From an uncultured Lachnospiraceae bacterium (lineage in GTDB: Bacteria > Bacillota > Clostridia > Lachnospirales > Lachnospiraceae), in assembly GCA_946633495.1 (NCBI GenBank), contig CAMPAX010000164.1:1-5528 (forward strand): DNA of 5,528 nt, read 5' to 3'. Shown here in pieces: positions 1-5,528 of this stretch (positions are counted from its first letter, which is position 1; each line of letters begins with the position of its first letter). The notes under the pieces are model-generated. The model ran no database searches, had not been told where the DNA came from, and was given only the letters and a program-made list of their open reading frames with translations. The position numbers were made by a program, and so were the translations under genes.

Positions 1-1
1 T

Positions 2-2641
2 GATATACCGTTTTCGCTGGAGGTGACCGGAATCCGTTTTGGGGATGAGAAAGAGACAACAGTTAAATATGCCACGGATGATACGGGATATCTTTCCACC
101 GGATGGTATTTTGATACCACGGGGACTACAAAGGGAACCCGCTGGCCGCGGGAAAAGAACGGTTCCACTGCGGCAGCGGCTGTGCCGCGATATCGGGACG
201 GCAAGGGCGAATGGCAGAAGGTTCCGGAGGGGATCGCAGTCGCGTATCTTGGAAGTTTCCTTGAAAAACCTTCGAAGGTGCTGGTACAGGAGAATATGAC
301 GGAATCACAGAAGCAGTTCTATCTGCCGCAGACAGTAGGGGCATATGATATGGCCTCGCACGGATTCATTTACCGGGAGATCGAAGAGGCGATCAGAAAT
401 GCCGTAAGCGCGGATCTTACATGGAAAAACTTTCAAAGAACCTATGCAACCCTGGTAAAAGAGTCATTGGATCCTTCTGTTACGAAGAATAATCCAAACT
501 ATTCGCTGAAGGGCGCAGAGTATAAACTGTTCAGAGAGAAAAAAGATGCCGAAGCTGCGCTGCGTTCAAGAAAGGATGCAAAACCGGACTATGGGAAAGC
601 CATCGGAACGTTTACCGTCGGTTCCGACGGAACGTCGAATGTGATCGATGTGACAGCGTATATGAAGAAAGATCCGTCGACCGGTATCTGGAGCAAGGGC
701 GGAACTATGTTTTATGTGATCGAGTCAAGGGCCGGAAAGAATTATCAGATCAGTGACAATGTGGAACCAATCCTTGTGACAGATAAGAATATCGATGGAA
801 ATCCGGCGGTGCTCCGTGTATCGGAGGAGCCGATCCGGGGGAATGTCGAGATGGCGATCCGGAAGATATCAAACGGAAACCGTATGAAGGATCTGGAAGG
901 GGCGAAATTTAACGTAAGCTACTACCCGCTGGATGTTTCGAAGAATTATACAGCCGGGGAGATCCGTAATCGGATGAGTAAACCTGAGCGGTCTTACGAA
1001 TGTACCACAGAGAAGCTTGAACTGAATGATGGTGAGTATATCGGGATCTTTTTCAAAGAGAAGTTTCCTCTGGGATATCTGATCATCGAGGAAGCGGATC
1101 CGCCGACGGATTACAGGATGCCGGGAAGGAAGGATGTGGCAGCACTGAACGGCACGGAAAGTCCTTTTCCCATGGTGCTTGTGATCGATGGGCAGGGAAG
1201 CCCGGAAACCGGATATGATACGGCACTTACGTGGCTGCTGGATGCAGATGGAAAAAGAATCGCCATGCTGGAACCGGGTTTGCCCATTTCCCTCAGGGAA
1301 GGGGAAGAAACCCGGGCAGCGGGAGGCGGATCCTTTGCAAATGAACTCGTCTTTTCCGACAGTATCATTCGAGGTGATCTGGAGCTTTGGAAGGTTTCCG
1401 ACAGGGAGGAAGAACCTTTGGAAGGGGCTGTATTCCTGATCGAAAACATGGATACCCATGAGGAACACAGGATCGTAACGGATTCCGACGGGTATGCAAG
1501 CACGTCTTCCGCATATCAGAAACACAGTGAAAATACAGGCTATTATGATGACGGAAAAGAATATGACGGAACAAAGGCAGGGATCTGGTTCCGTGAAGCA
1601 CCGTCTGATCCGACAGCTTCGGACCAGACGCCGGATGATGACGACGGAGCTTTGATCGCAGGTTGGTACCGGGTGACAGAGACCGATGCGAAGGGATGTC
1701 AGAAGGAGGAACCGATCCTGATCCGTGTAGGCTGGGAACAGGTTGAGGAGAAAGGCGGATATGTCTGGAGGAAACCTGCACAGGGTGAGATCGACCGGAT
1801 GACATATCGGATCTATGATCCCGAACGCATGGATGGCAAGGAGGTCATCACGGATATGAGGCGGCCGGAGCTTGGTACGCTGGCACTGGCTTTTGATCCG
1901 GAGGAACTGGTTCCGGGAGAAGCCGGAGTAACGAATATCCGCGAACAGCTGGTTCGGGACGGGCGGTATGCAAATGTGAAGGTGGTTGAACCGGGCAAGG
2001 CTCAGACTGTCTGGGACGTATGCAGTTACACAAATCTTCGTGCGGGAACCACATATACACTGGTAGGAACGCTGATGGTGAAGCAGGAGGATGGATCTGT
2101 CCTTCCGTTCCTTCGCCCGGATGGCAGTATCGTGACCGCAAGATCGGAAGCCTTCACCACTCCGGATGTTTATCAGTCTTCCCGTTATGAAGCCTGCGGA
2201 ACGGTAACCGTACGTTTCGACGAACTGGATCTTAGGGCCTATGCAGGCCGTGAATTGGTGGTTTATGAAAGACTGTACCTCGGAACGGATACAGAGGGAG
2301 ATGCAGTGGCAGTCCATTATCCCGACAGCAATAACGACACGGTAACATTTCCGCTTCTTCATGAAAATCCGGATTCCGAGTATCAGACCCTGACGGTGCG
2401 GGATATTCCCGATACGCCGGAGGAACCGGAAGAACCGGAGGAACCGGAAGAGCCGGAGGAACCGGAAGAGCCGGATAAACCGCAGGACACAACTCTCGCA
2501 CGTCGTCCCCAACCGCAGGCGACGGTGATCGATCGACAGCCTCAGACCGGGGACGGTACACCGCTTACGGTTTTTGGGATCCTGCTGGGGGTAGGAGCGC
2601 TGGGAGCCTTGATCCTGATCCATTTCAGAAAGAAAAAGTAG
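2..2641 (+). CDS. Sortase-anchored SpaA/VaFE-domain surface protein (adhesin or pilin-like), 5'-truncated
   Basis: This is the C-terminal 879 residues of a large wall-anchored surface protein. The frame is open from base 2, so the first in-frame GTG (23) or any later Met is not the real start. Residues here count from base 2. Three SpaA/Cna_B-like domains follow one another: about 147-269 (strand LVKESLD with K153, YSLKGAEYKLF, YVIES with E241), about 279-452 (K288, LEGAKF, LIIEEADP), and about 457-619 (LWKVSD with K464, LEGAVF, YRVTETDAKG with E560). These Lys and Glu are the usual positions for intramolecular isopeptide bonds; I could not assign the partner Asn or Asp. A VaFE-like domain follows at about 621-799 (PELGTLA, VWDVCSYTNL, LVVYERLY, VHYPDSNNDTVTFP). 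Then come a PEE-repeat spacer, the QPQTGD sorting motif (846-851), a hydrophobic helix and RKKK. The family is exported, covalently fixed to the wall by sortase, and used for adhesion or pilus assembly. The ligand is unknown and no sortase gene lies in the window. Confidence 0.9.
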   Translation, partial: DIPFSLEVTGIRFGDEKETTVKYATDDTGYLSTGWYFDTTGTTKGTRWPREKNGSTAAAAVPRYRDGKGEWQKVPEGIAVAYLGSFLEKPSKVLVQENMTESQKQFYLPQTVGAYDMASHGFIYREIEEAIRNAVSADLTWKNFQRTYATLVKESLDPSVTKNNPNYSLKGAEYKLFREKKDAEAALRSRKDAKPDYGKAIGTFTVGSDGTSNVIDVTAYMKKDPSTGIWSKGGTMFYVIESRAGKNYQISDNVEPILVTDKNIDGNPAVLRVSEEPIRGNVEMAIRKISNGNRMKDLEGAKFNVSYYPLDVSKNYTAGEIRNRMSKPERSYECTTEKLELNDGEYIGIFFKEKFPLGYLIIEEADPPTDYRMPGRKDVAALNGTESPFPMVLVIDGQGSPETGYDTALTWLLDADGKRIAMLEPGLPISLREGEETRAAGGGSFANELVFSDSIIRGDLELWKVSDREEEPLEGAVFLIENMDTHEEHRIVTDSDGYASTSSAYQKHSENTGYYDDGKEYDGTKAGIWFREAPSDPTASDQTPDDDDGALIAGWYRVTETDAKGCQKEEPILIRVGWEQVEEKGGYVWRKPAQGEIDRMTYRIYDPERMDGKEVITDMRRPELGTLALAFDPEELVPGEAGVTNIREQLVRDGRYANVKVVEPGKAQTVWDVCSYTNLRAGTTYTLVGTLMVKQEDGSVLPFLRPDGSIVTARSEAFTTPDVYQSSRYEACGTVTVRFDELDLRAYAGRELVVYERLYLGTDTEGDAVAVHYPDSNNDTVTFPLLHENPDSEYQTLTVRDIPDTPEEPEEPEEPEEPEEPEEPDKPQDTTLARRPQPQATVIDRQPQTGDGTPLTVFGILLGVGALGALILIHFRKKK
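2417..2479 (+). repeat. 9-bp in-frame tandem repeat encoding a Pro-Glu-Glu wall spacer
   Basis: Six consecutive 9-bp units of the form CCGGARGAR encode Pro-Glu-Glu (residues 806-823 of the visible protein). A degenerate seventh unit, CCGGATAAA, encodes Pro-Asp-Lys. The units alternate between GAGGAA and GAAGAA/GAAGAG in their Glu codons. The tract lies between the VaFE-like domain and the sorting signal, where wall-anchored proteins often carry Pro-rich spacers that cross the peptidoglycan. Each unit is a multiple of three, so gain or loss of units would change spacer length without shifting the frame. Confidence 0.9.
2537..2638 (+). other. C-terminal cell-wall sorting signal (QPQTG, helix, RKKK)
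   Basis: The tripartite sortase signal is complete. A QPQTGD motif (visible residues 846-851) is followed by a hydrophobic stretch of about 20 residues rich in Leu, Gly, Val and Ile, and by the basic tail RKKK at the C-terminus. Sortases of the LPXTG class cut between Thr and Gly and join the protein to the wall precursor or to another pilin. The first position is Gln rather than the canonical Leu. Confidence 0.88.
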
Positions 2642-2682
2642 ACGCAGGAGATGTCCGGGACTCACCGGCTTGAAGAAAACTG

Positions 2683-2712
2683 TTGACGGAAAGTCAGGTC
2701 TTATATTATAAT
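2683..2712 (+). promoter_or_regulatory. Sigma-A-type promoter for the AGCS symporter gene
   Basis: The -35 box TTGACG (2683-2688) and the perfect -10 box TATAAT (2707-2712) are separated by 18 bases. Transcription would start near 2719 and give a leader of about 90 nt before the ATG at 2809. The promoter begins about 40 bases after the adhesin stop codon, so the symporter is probably transcribed on its own. Confidence 0.8.
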
Positions 2713-2722
2713 TCCAAAGGAA

Positions 2723-2765
2723 CAAAGGCGTTCTGGGTCATTTTATGCGGCTCAGAACGTTTTTG
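2723..2765 (+). terminator. Leader hairpin with T-tract: possible attenuator or terminator of the upstream gene
   Basis: CGTTCTGGGT (2729-2738) pairs with GCTCAGAACG (2750-2759) through ten pairs, two of them G-U, around an 11-base loop. T5 follows at 2760-2764. The preceding CAAAGG (2723-2728) can pair with TTTTTG (2760-2765) and lengthen the stem, giving the A-tract/stem/T-tract shape of an intrinsic terminator. It is the first terminator-like structure after the adhesin gene, but it lies just downstream of the predicted symporter start near 2719. It may therefore end adhesin read-through, attenuate the symporter, or be a stabilising 5' stem-loop. The stem has G-U pairs and the T-run is only five, so strength is uncertain. 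Confidence 0.5.
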
Positions 2766-2797
2766 CTTTCTATCTCCTCATAAAAGATCGTGACGGG

Positions 2798-2804
2798 AAG
2801 GTGA
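2798..2804 (+). promoter_or_regulatory. Ribosome binding site of the symporter gene
   Basis: AAGGTGA lies four bases upstream of the ATG at 2809 and matches the 3' end of 16S rRNA through GGTGA. It supports this ATG as the start, as does the family-typical N-terminus that follows. Confidence 0.75.
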
Positions 2805-2808
2805 GAAA

Positions 2809-4383
2809 ATGGACGGCTTTTTGGACAATTTGGCAGAGGCGAATGATGTGGTCAACAGTTTTGTGTGGACGAAGGTAGGAGTATGGCTGCTGATCGCAGT
2901 CGGACTCTTGATGACGATCCTTACAAAATGCTTTCAGGTATCTCATTTCGGACATTGGATGAAGAAAACCGTAGGCAGCCTTTTTGAGAAGAAGGTTCGC
3001 TCTCATACGGGTGAGAAGGCATCGATCTCACAGTTTCAGGCACTTTGTACAGCTTTGGCTGCGACTGTAGGTGTCGGCAATATTGCGGGTGTTGCCGGAG
3101 CCATTGTGACCGGCGGACCGGGTGCTGTATTCTGGATGTGGGTAGCTGCGTTTTTAGGAATGATGACCAACTATTCAGAGAATATACTTGGTATCTATTT
3201 CCGCCGCAAGAACAAGAAGGGCGAATGGTCCGGTGGTGCAATGTATTACCTGCAGGATGGACTCGGAGGCTACGGGGGAATGAAGGGAATCGGAAAGTTC
3301 CTTGCCATTGTCTTTGCAATCTGTGCCGTTTTTGCTTCCTTCGGTATCGGAAATATGGGACAGGTGAATAAGATCGTCCTGAATTTCACTTCTGCATTTG
3401 ATATTCCGGCACTTTCCGAAAAGGTGCTTTATACCGGAGATAACGGGTCCTCAGTAACGCTTTATCATCTGATCATCGGCATCGTCATTCTGATTTTGGT
3501 TGGTATTGTCGTAATCGGAGGACTGAAGCGTATCGCTCTTGTTGCAGAAAAGATCATTCCGTTTATGGTTGTCATGTTCGTTCTCGGATCTCTTACAGTG
3601 ATCCTGATGCATGCTTCCGCCATCGGTAAGGCATTTGGATCTATCTTCTCCATGGCATTTTCCGGTCAGGCGTTATGGGGCGGCGCCGCAGGTATTTCGC
3701 TGAAGCAGATCATCACCATGGGCTGCAAGCGCGGTGTCTTCTCAAATGAAGCGGGTCTTGGTTCTTCGGTTATGGTTCATTCGAACTCCAACGTTGTGGA
3801 ACCGGTAAAGCAGGGACTCTGGGGTATCTTTGAAGTATTTGCGGACACCATCGTGATCTGCACCATGACGGCACTTACCATCCTTACCTCCGGCGTGATC
3901 GATCTTGAGACCGGTGTCATCGCGAAAGGTGATGATGCTACGCTGGTTGCGGAATCCTTTAACACTGTTTTCAAGTTCGGAGATTTTGAACTGGGAAAAT
4001 ACTTTGTCGCGATTGCGATTCTCCTGTTTGCCTTTACCACGGTACTCGGCTGGTCACACTACGGGACCAAGGCGGTTGAGTATCTGGCAGGCAAAAGGGC
4101 CGAGTGGATCGTCATTGCATATAAGATCATATTTGTTATGGTGATTCTTTTGGGCGCGCTTCTGACTTCTTCCATCGCATGGGATATTTCGGATACCTTT
4201 AACGGTATGATGATGCTTCCAAACCTGATCGGTGTCCTGGCGTTGTCACCGTTGGTAGTGAAGCTGACGAAGAACTATGTGGATCGAAGGATAAAGGGGA
4301 AAGATATCGAACCCATGCTGTCGTATTTCCCTGAAATTCAGGAGGAACATGCAAGAAAGATCCGGGAGACCGGAGAGGACTGA
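2809..4383 (+). CDS. Alanine/glycine:cation symporter family (AGCS) transporter
   Basis: This is a complete 524-residue secondary transporter of the AGCS family (PF01235-like, LeuT-type fold). Members import small amino acids such as alanine or glycine with Na+ or H+ across the cytoplasmic membrane. The family signature GGPGAVFWMWVAAFLG is intact at residues 102-117, preceded by GVGNIAG (88-94). The second hallmark, GVFSNEAGLGS, is at 309-319. Hydrophobic segments lie at about 22-40, 75-98, 104-125, 164-181, 220-238, 250-267, 288-305, 338-360, 398-415, 434-452 and 466-485, close to the expected 11 helices. After NEAGLGS the sequence reads SVMVHSNSN instead of the common SAPIAHA type, and a short loop (about 200-219) is inserted before helix 5. 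Both features suggest a distinct subfamily, so the exact substrate is uncertain. The tail (about 490-524) is charged and cytosolic. The gene has its own promoter and is followed by a strong terminator. Confidence 0.95.
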   Translation: MDGFLDNLAEANDVVNSFVWTKVGVWLLIAVGLLMTILTKCFQVSHFGHWMKKTVGSLFEKKVRSHTGEKASISQFQALCTALAATVGVGNIAGVAGAIVTGGPGAVFWMWVAAFLGMMTNYSENILGIYFRRKNKKGEWSGGAMYYLQDGLGGYGGMKGIGKFLAIVFAICAVFASFGIGNMGQVNKIVLNFTSAFDIPALSEKVLYTGDNGSSVTLYHLIIGIVILILVGIVVIGGLKRIALVAEKIIPFMVVMFVLGSLTVILMHASAIGKAFGSIFSMAFSGQALWGGAAGISLKQIITMGCKRGVFSNEAGLGSSVMVHSNSNVVEPVKQGLWGIFEVFADTIVICTMTALTILTSGVIDLETGVIAKGDDATLVAESFNTVFKFGDFELGKYFVAIAILLFAFTTVLGWSHYGTKAVEYLAGKRAEWIVIAYKIIFVMVILLGALLTSSIAWDISDTFNGMMMLPNLIGVLALSPLVVKLTKNYVDRRIKGKDIEPMLSYFPEIQEEHARKIRETGED

Positions 4384-4398
4384 TCGGGTTATACGTCC

Positions 4399-4427
4399 CG
4401 GTTCAGGACATTTGTTAAGCAGAACCG
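4399..4427 (+). other. Weak inverted repeat in the symporter 3' region
   Basis: CGGTTC (4399-4404) and GAACCG (4422-4427) are perfect inverted repeats of six bases around a 17-base loop, 15 bases after the symporter stop. No T-tract follows, so it is not itself a terminator. It could fold in the mRNA 3' end ahead of the real terminator. The long loop makes chance a fair explanation. Confidence 0.3.
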
Positions 4428-4448
4428 CGTACATGTGTATGGGGATAC

Positions 4449-4477
4449 AAAAAAACGGCTCGTTGAGCCGTTTTTTT
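4449..4477. terminator. Bidirectional intrinsic terminator between convergent genes
   Basis: A7 (4449-4455), CGGCTC (4456-4461), loop GTT, GAGCCG (4465-4470) and T7 (4471-4477) form a fully symmetric stem. Read on either strand it gives a GC stem followed by seven U residues. On the plus strand it ends the symporter transcript 65 bases after its stop. On the minus strand it ends the CmpB-type gene transcript about 79 bases after its stop. No other good terminator is seen between the two genes. Confidence 0.93.
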
Positions 4478-4555
4478 GTGTTATATATGTCATGTCACCC
4501 GATTTTTCATAGTTCGATCCTACAGTCCTTTGCAGATCAGGGATTCCCGTGTCGA

Positions 4556-5332
4556 TCATTTTGCGGAGCTTCGGCGTTCTTTGAAATCCGAGATCTTTCC
4601 GCGAAGCTTTGAGAATGTGAAAGCGTCTTTATACTTTGCAAAGAAAGCCCGCATGGACAGTGACTTCAGATCGAAGGGGCGGAAGAAATGATCTTCTTCT
4701 TTGGCAGACCTTCGAACCTCGTTGATCTTCCCGCGAAATGCGGTGAAGAGCACGACGATGTTGTGTTCTTTTGCCAGAGTCCTGACCAGCTTCAGGAACT
4801 TGATCGCATGAAGAAAGTCGAAAATGAATATGACAAAGAATATGATAATGGCGACGGTATAACCCGGCAGATTCGTGACTACATCCAATACCTTCAGCAT
4901 CGGTTTATGCACGATCAGATAGTAGATCGCGCAGATGATACCCCAGAAGAAGGTATACAGAGGACAGATGATCCCGTGGAAATTGAATCGGTTGTCCGAG
5001 TAATCCCAAAGCCGCATATTCAGCCGGATGATGAAGATGTAGCCGGTGATCAGTTCGATCACTGTCATGGTGGCAACCATGATCAGGAGTACCAGAATTT
5101 TCGTTCCCCAACCTTCCGGATCCATGCCGGGAAATGTGATAAATGCCATGACATGGAGGACACAGAGTCCGGTTCCGTACAGTGGAAGCCAGGGACCTCG
5201 AAGGAATCCCGGGTTCACCCATTTCTTCGTCTGACCGATGGAGGGAACGAAATGTCGGTAGAAGAACTCGATGACCCATCCGCCCATACACCCGAAGATA
5301 AATATAAAAGCAAGATTTTTTATTATATCCAT
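4556..5332 (-). CDS. CmpB-type putative ABC transporter permease (PF06541-like membrane protein)
   Basis: This is a complete 258-residue integral membrane protein of the family annotated as 'putative ABC transporter permease, CmpB type'; its biochemical role is not established. Hydrophobic segments lie at about 7-25, 48-67, 78-103, 118-141 and 156-180. Family motifs are clear: GGWVIEFFYRHF (17-28, E22), VNPGFLRGPWLPLYGTG (39-55), ELITGYIF (93-100) and RLWDYSDNRFNFHG (107-120, with W109-D110-Y111). After residue 185 comes a basic, probably cytosolic tail containing two related motifs, RGKINEVRRSAK and RGKISDFKERRSSAK. The ATG at 5332 is chosen because GGTGA lies four bases upstream and a good promoter lies beyond it. 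No ABC ATPase or binding protein is next to it, so an ABC role rests on the family name alone. The opposite strand is also open for 253 codons (4688-5449), but that frame shows no family motif. Confidence 0.9.
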   Translation of the reverse strand: MDIIKNLAFIFIFGCMGGWVIEFFYRHFVPSIGQTKKWVNPGFLRGPWLPLYGTGLCVLHVMAFITFPGMDPEGWGTKILVLLIMVATMTVIELITGYIFIIRLNMRLWDYSDNRFNFHGIICPLYTFFWGIICAIYYLIVHKPMLKVLDVVTNLPGYTVAIIIFFVIFIFDFLHAIKFLKLVRTLAKEHNIVVLFTAFRGKINEVRRSAKEEDHFFRPFDLKSLSMRAFFAKYKDAFTFSKLRGKISDFKERRSSAK

Positions 5333-5336
5333 ATTA

Positions 5337-5341
5337 TCACC
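5337..5341 (-). promoter_or_regulatory. Ribosome binding site of the CmpB-type gene
   Basis: Read on the minus strand, GGTGA is followed by TAAT and then the ATG at 5332. The same GGTGA core is used by the symporter gene. It fixes the start codon of this gene. Confidence 0.65.
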
Positions 5342-5415
5342 GAAAGTCGATTTGTATGTGAACGTACACGGCTTTTCTTTTTCAGGTCACTTTTTTTCGG
5401 ACACAGTTTTCAGCG

Positions 5416-5445
5416 ATTATATCATGATTATGGAAAGTCGGTCAA
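5416..5445 (-). promoter_or_regulatory. Sigma-A-type promoter for the CmpB-type gene
   Basis: On the minus strand, TTGACC (5445-5440) and a perfect TATAAT (5421-5416) are spaced by 18 bases. The start would be near 5409, giving a leader of about 75 nt. The spacer contains the perfect 8-bp palindrome ATCATGAT (5421-5428) touching the -10 box, a possible but unproven operator. Confidence 0.8.
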
Positions 5446-5528
5446 GTGATAGCGTTATTTGAACACAGAAACGACAAATTGGCAGGAAACAGTAAAGAAA
5501 TGTTTGGGCACGGTGCATTCGCCTTTAA

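Noticed and set aside
23..25. GTG as a start codon for the adhesin gene
   Set aside because: The frame is open to the window edge and the preceding codons (DIPFSLE) continue the domain. No signal peptide follows the GTG, so the gene is truncated by the window.
616..637. Near-perfect inverted repeat around GTTCCGACGGAAC
   Set aside because: It lies inside the first SpaA-like domain coding sequence, is explained by the codons for a Gly-Ser-Asp-Gly-Thr turn, and has no T-tract.
2651..2686. 11-codon ORF (ATG after GGAG) just behind the adhesin stop
   Set aside because: The SD-like GGAG directly touches the ATG with no spacing, and the peptide ends in the promoter. No support for translation.
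869..2725. 618-codon open frame on the minus strand opposite the adhesin gene
   Set aside because: The plus strand encodes recognisable SpaA, VaFE and sorting-signal sequence throughout. The antisense product is rich in Arg, Ser, Ile and Cys with no family motif, and its N-terminus would start in the intergenic promoter region. It is a composition shadow.
2772..2805. Pairing of the leader TCTCCTCA with the RBS region as a sequestering stem
   Set aside because: Only about four contiguous pairs form with TGAG, too few to suggest a regulatory switch.
2719..2808. Glycine riboswitch or T-box in the symporter leader
   Set aside because: The leader is only about 90 nt and its hairpin starts at the 5' end. 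No glycine aptamer core or T-box sequence is visible.
4688..5449. 253-codon open frame on the plus strand opposite the CmpB-type gene
   Set aside because: The product is hydrophilic with low-complexity Asp/His content and no motif. The minus strand has family motifs, helices, an RBS, a promoter and a terminator.
5500..5528. Possible start of a plus-strand gene (ATG at 5500, reading MFGHGAFAF to the window end, AGGA at 5484-5487)
   Set aside because: Only nine codons are visible, the AGGA spacing of 12 bases is long, and no clear plus-strand promoter precedes it. Sequence beyond 5528 would decide.
5446..5528. Minus-strand frames open from the right edge, one ending at a TGA that overlaps the -35 box of the CmpB-type gene
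   Set aside because: Fewer than 30 codons, no recognisable protein sequence, and more than one frame is open by chance.

Overview
The window looks like chromosomal DNA from a Gram-positive Firmicute, most probably an anaerobic Clostridia of the Lachnospiraceae type. The evidence is a sortase-anchored multi-domain surface protein of the SpaA/VaFE kind, near-consensus sigma-A promoters (TTGAC-type -35, 18-bp spacer, TATAAT), AAGGTGA/GGTGA ribosome binding sites, and an AGCS symporter and a CmpB-type membrane protein whose motifs resemble clostridial members. The taxonomic placement is inference from protein style, not from a marker gene.

Layout. (1) Bases 2-2641 (+): the 3' part (879 visible residues) of a large cell-wall-anchored adhesin or pilin-like protein. 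It has three SpaA/Cna_B-like domains, one VaFE-like domain, a Pro-Glu-Glu spacer and a C-terminal sorting signal (QPQTG, hydrophobic helix, RKKK). Its true start lies left of the window. (2) Bases 2642-2808: an intergenic region with a sigma-A promoter and a hairpin followed by T5 that lies almost at the predicted transcription start. (3) Bases 2809-4383 (+): a complete alanine/glycine:cation symporter family (AGCS) transporter. (4) Bases 4384-4555: a convergent intergenic region holding a strong, symmetric, probably bidirectional terminator at 4449-4477. (5) Bases 4556-5332 (-): a complete five-helix membrane protein of the CmpB-type 'putative ABC transporter permease' family (PF06541-like), with a basic soluble tail. 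(6) Bases 5333-5528: its leader and sigma-A promoter (minus strand), then about 80 bases with no supportable gene.

How the genes relate. Nothing ties the three genes into one pathway. The symporter has its own promoter and is not obviously co-transcribed with the adhesin. The membrane protein is convergent and shares only the terminator. All three act at the cell envelope. No CRISPR array, tRNA, rRNA, insertion sequence or phage gene is visible. I see no clearly new multi-gene system. The most useful leads are the position of the leader hairpin relative to the symporter promoter, the atypical sorting motif and divergent VaFE domain of the adhesin, and the duplicated basic motif in the tail of the CmpB-type protein.
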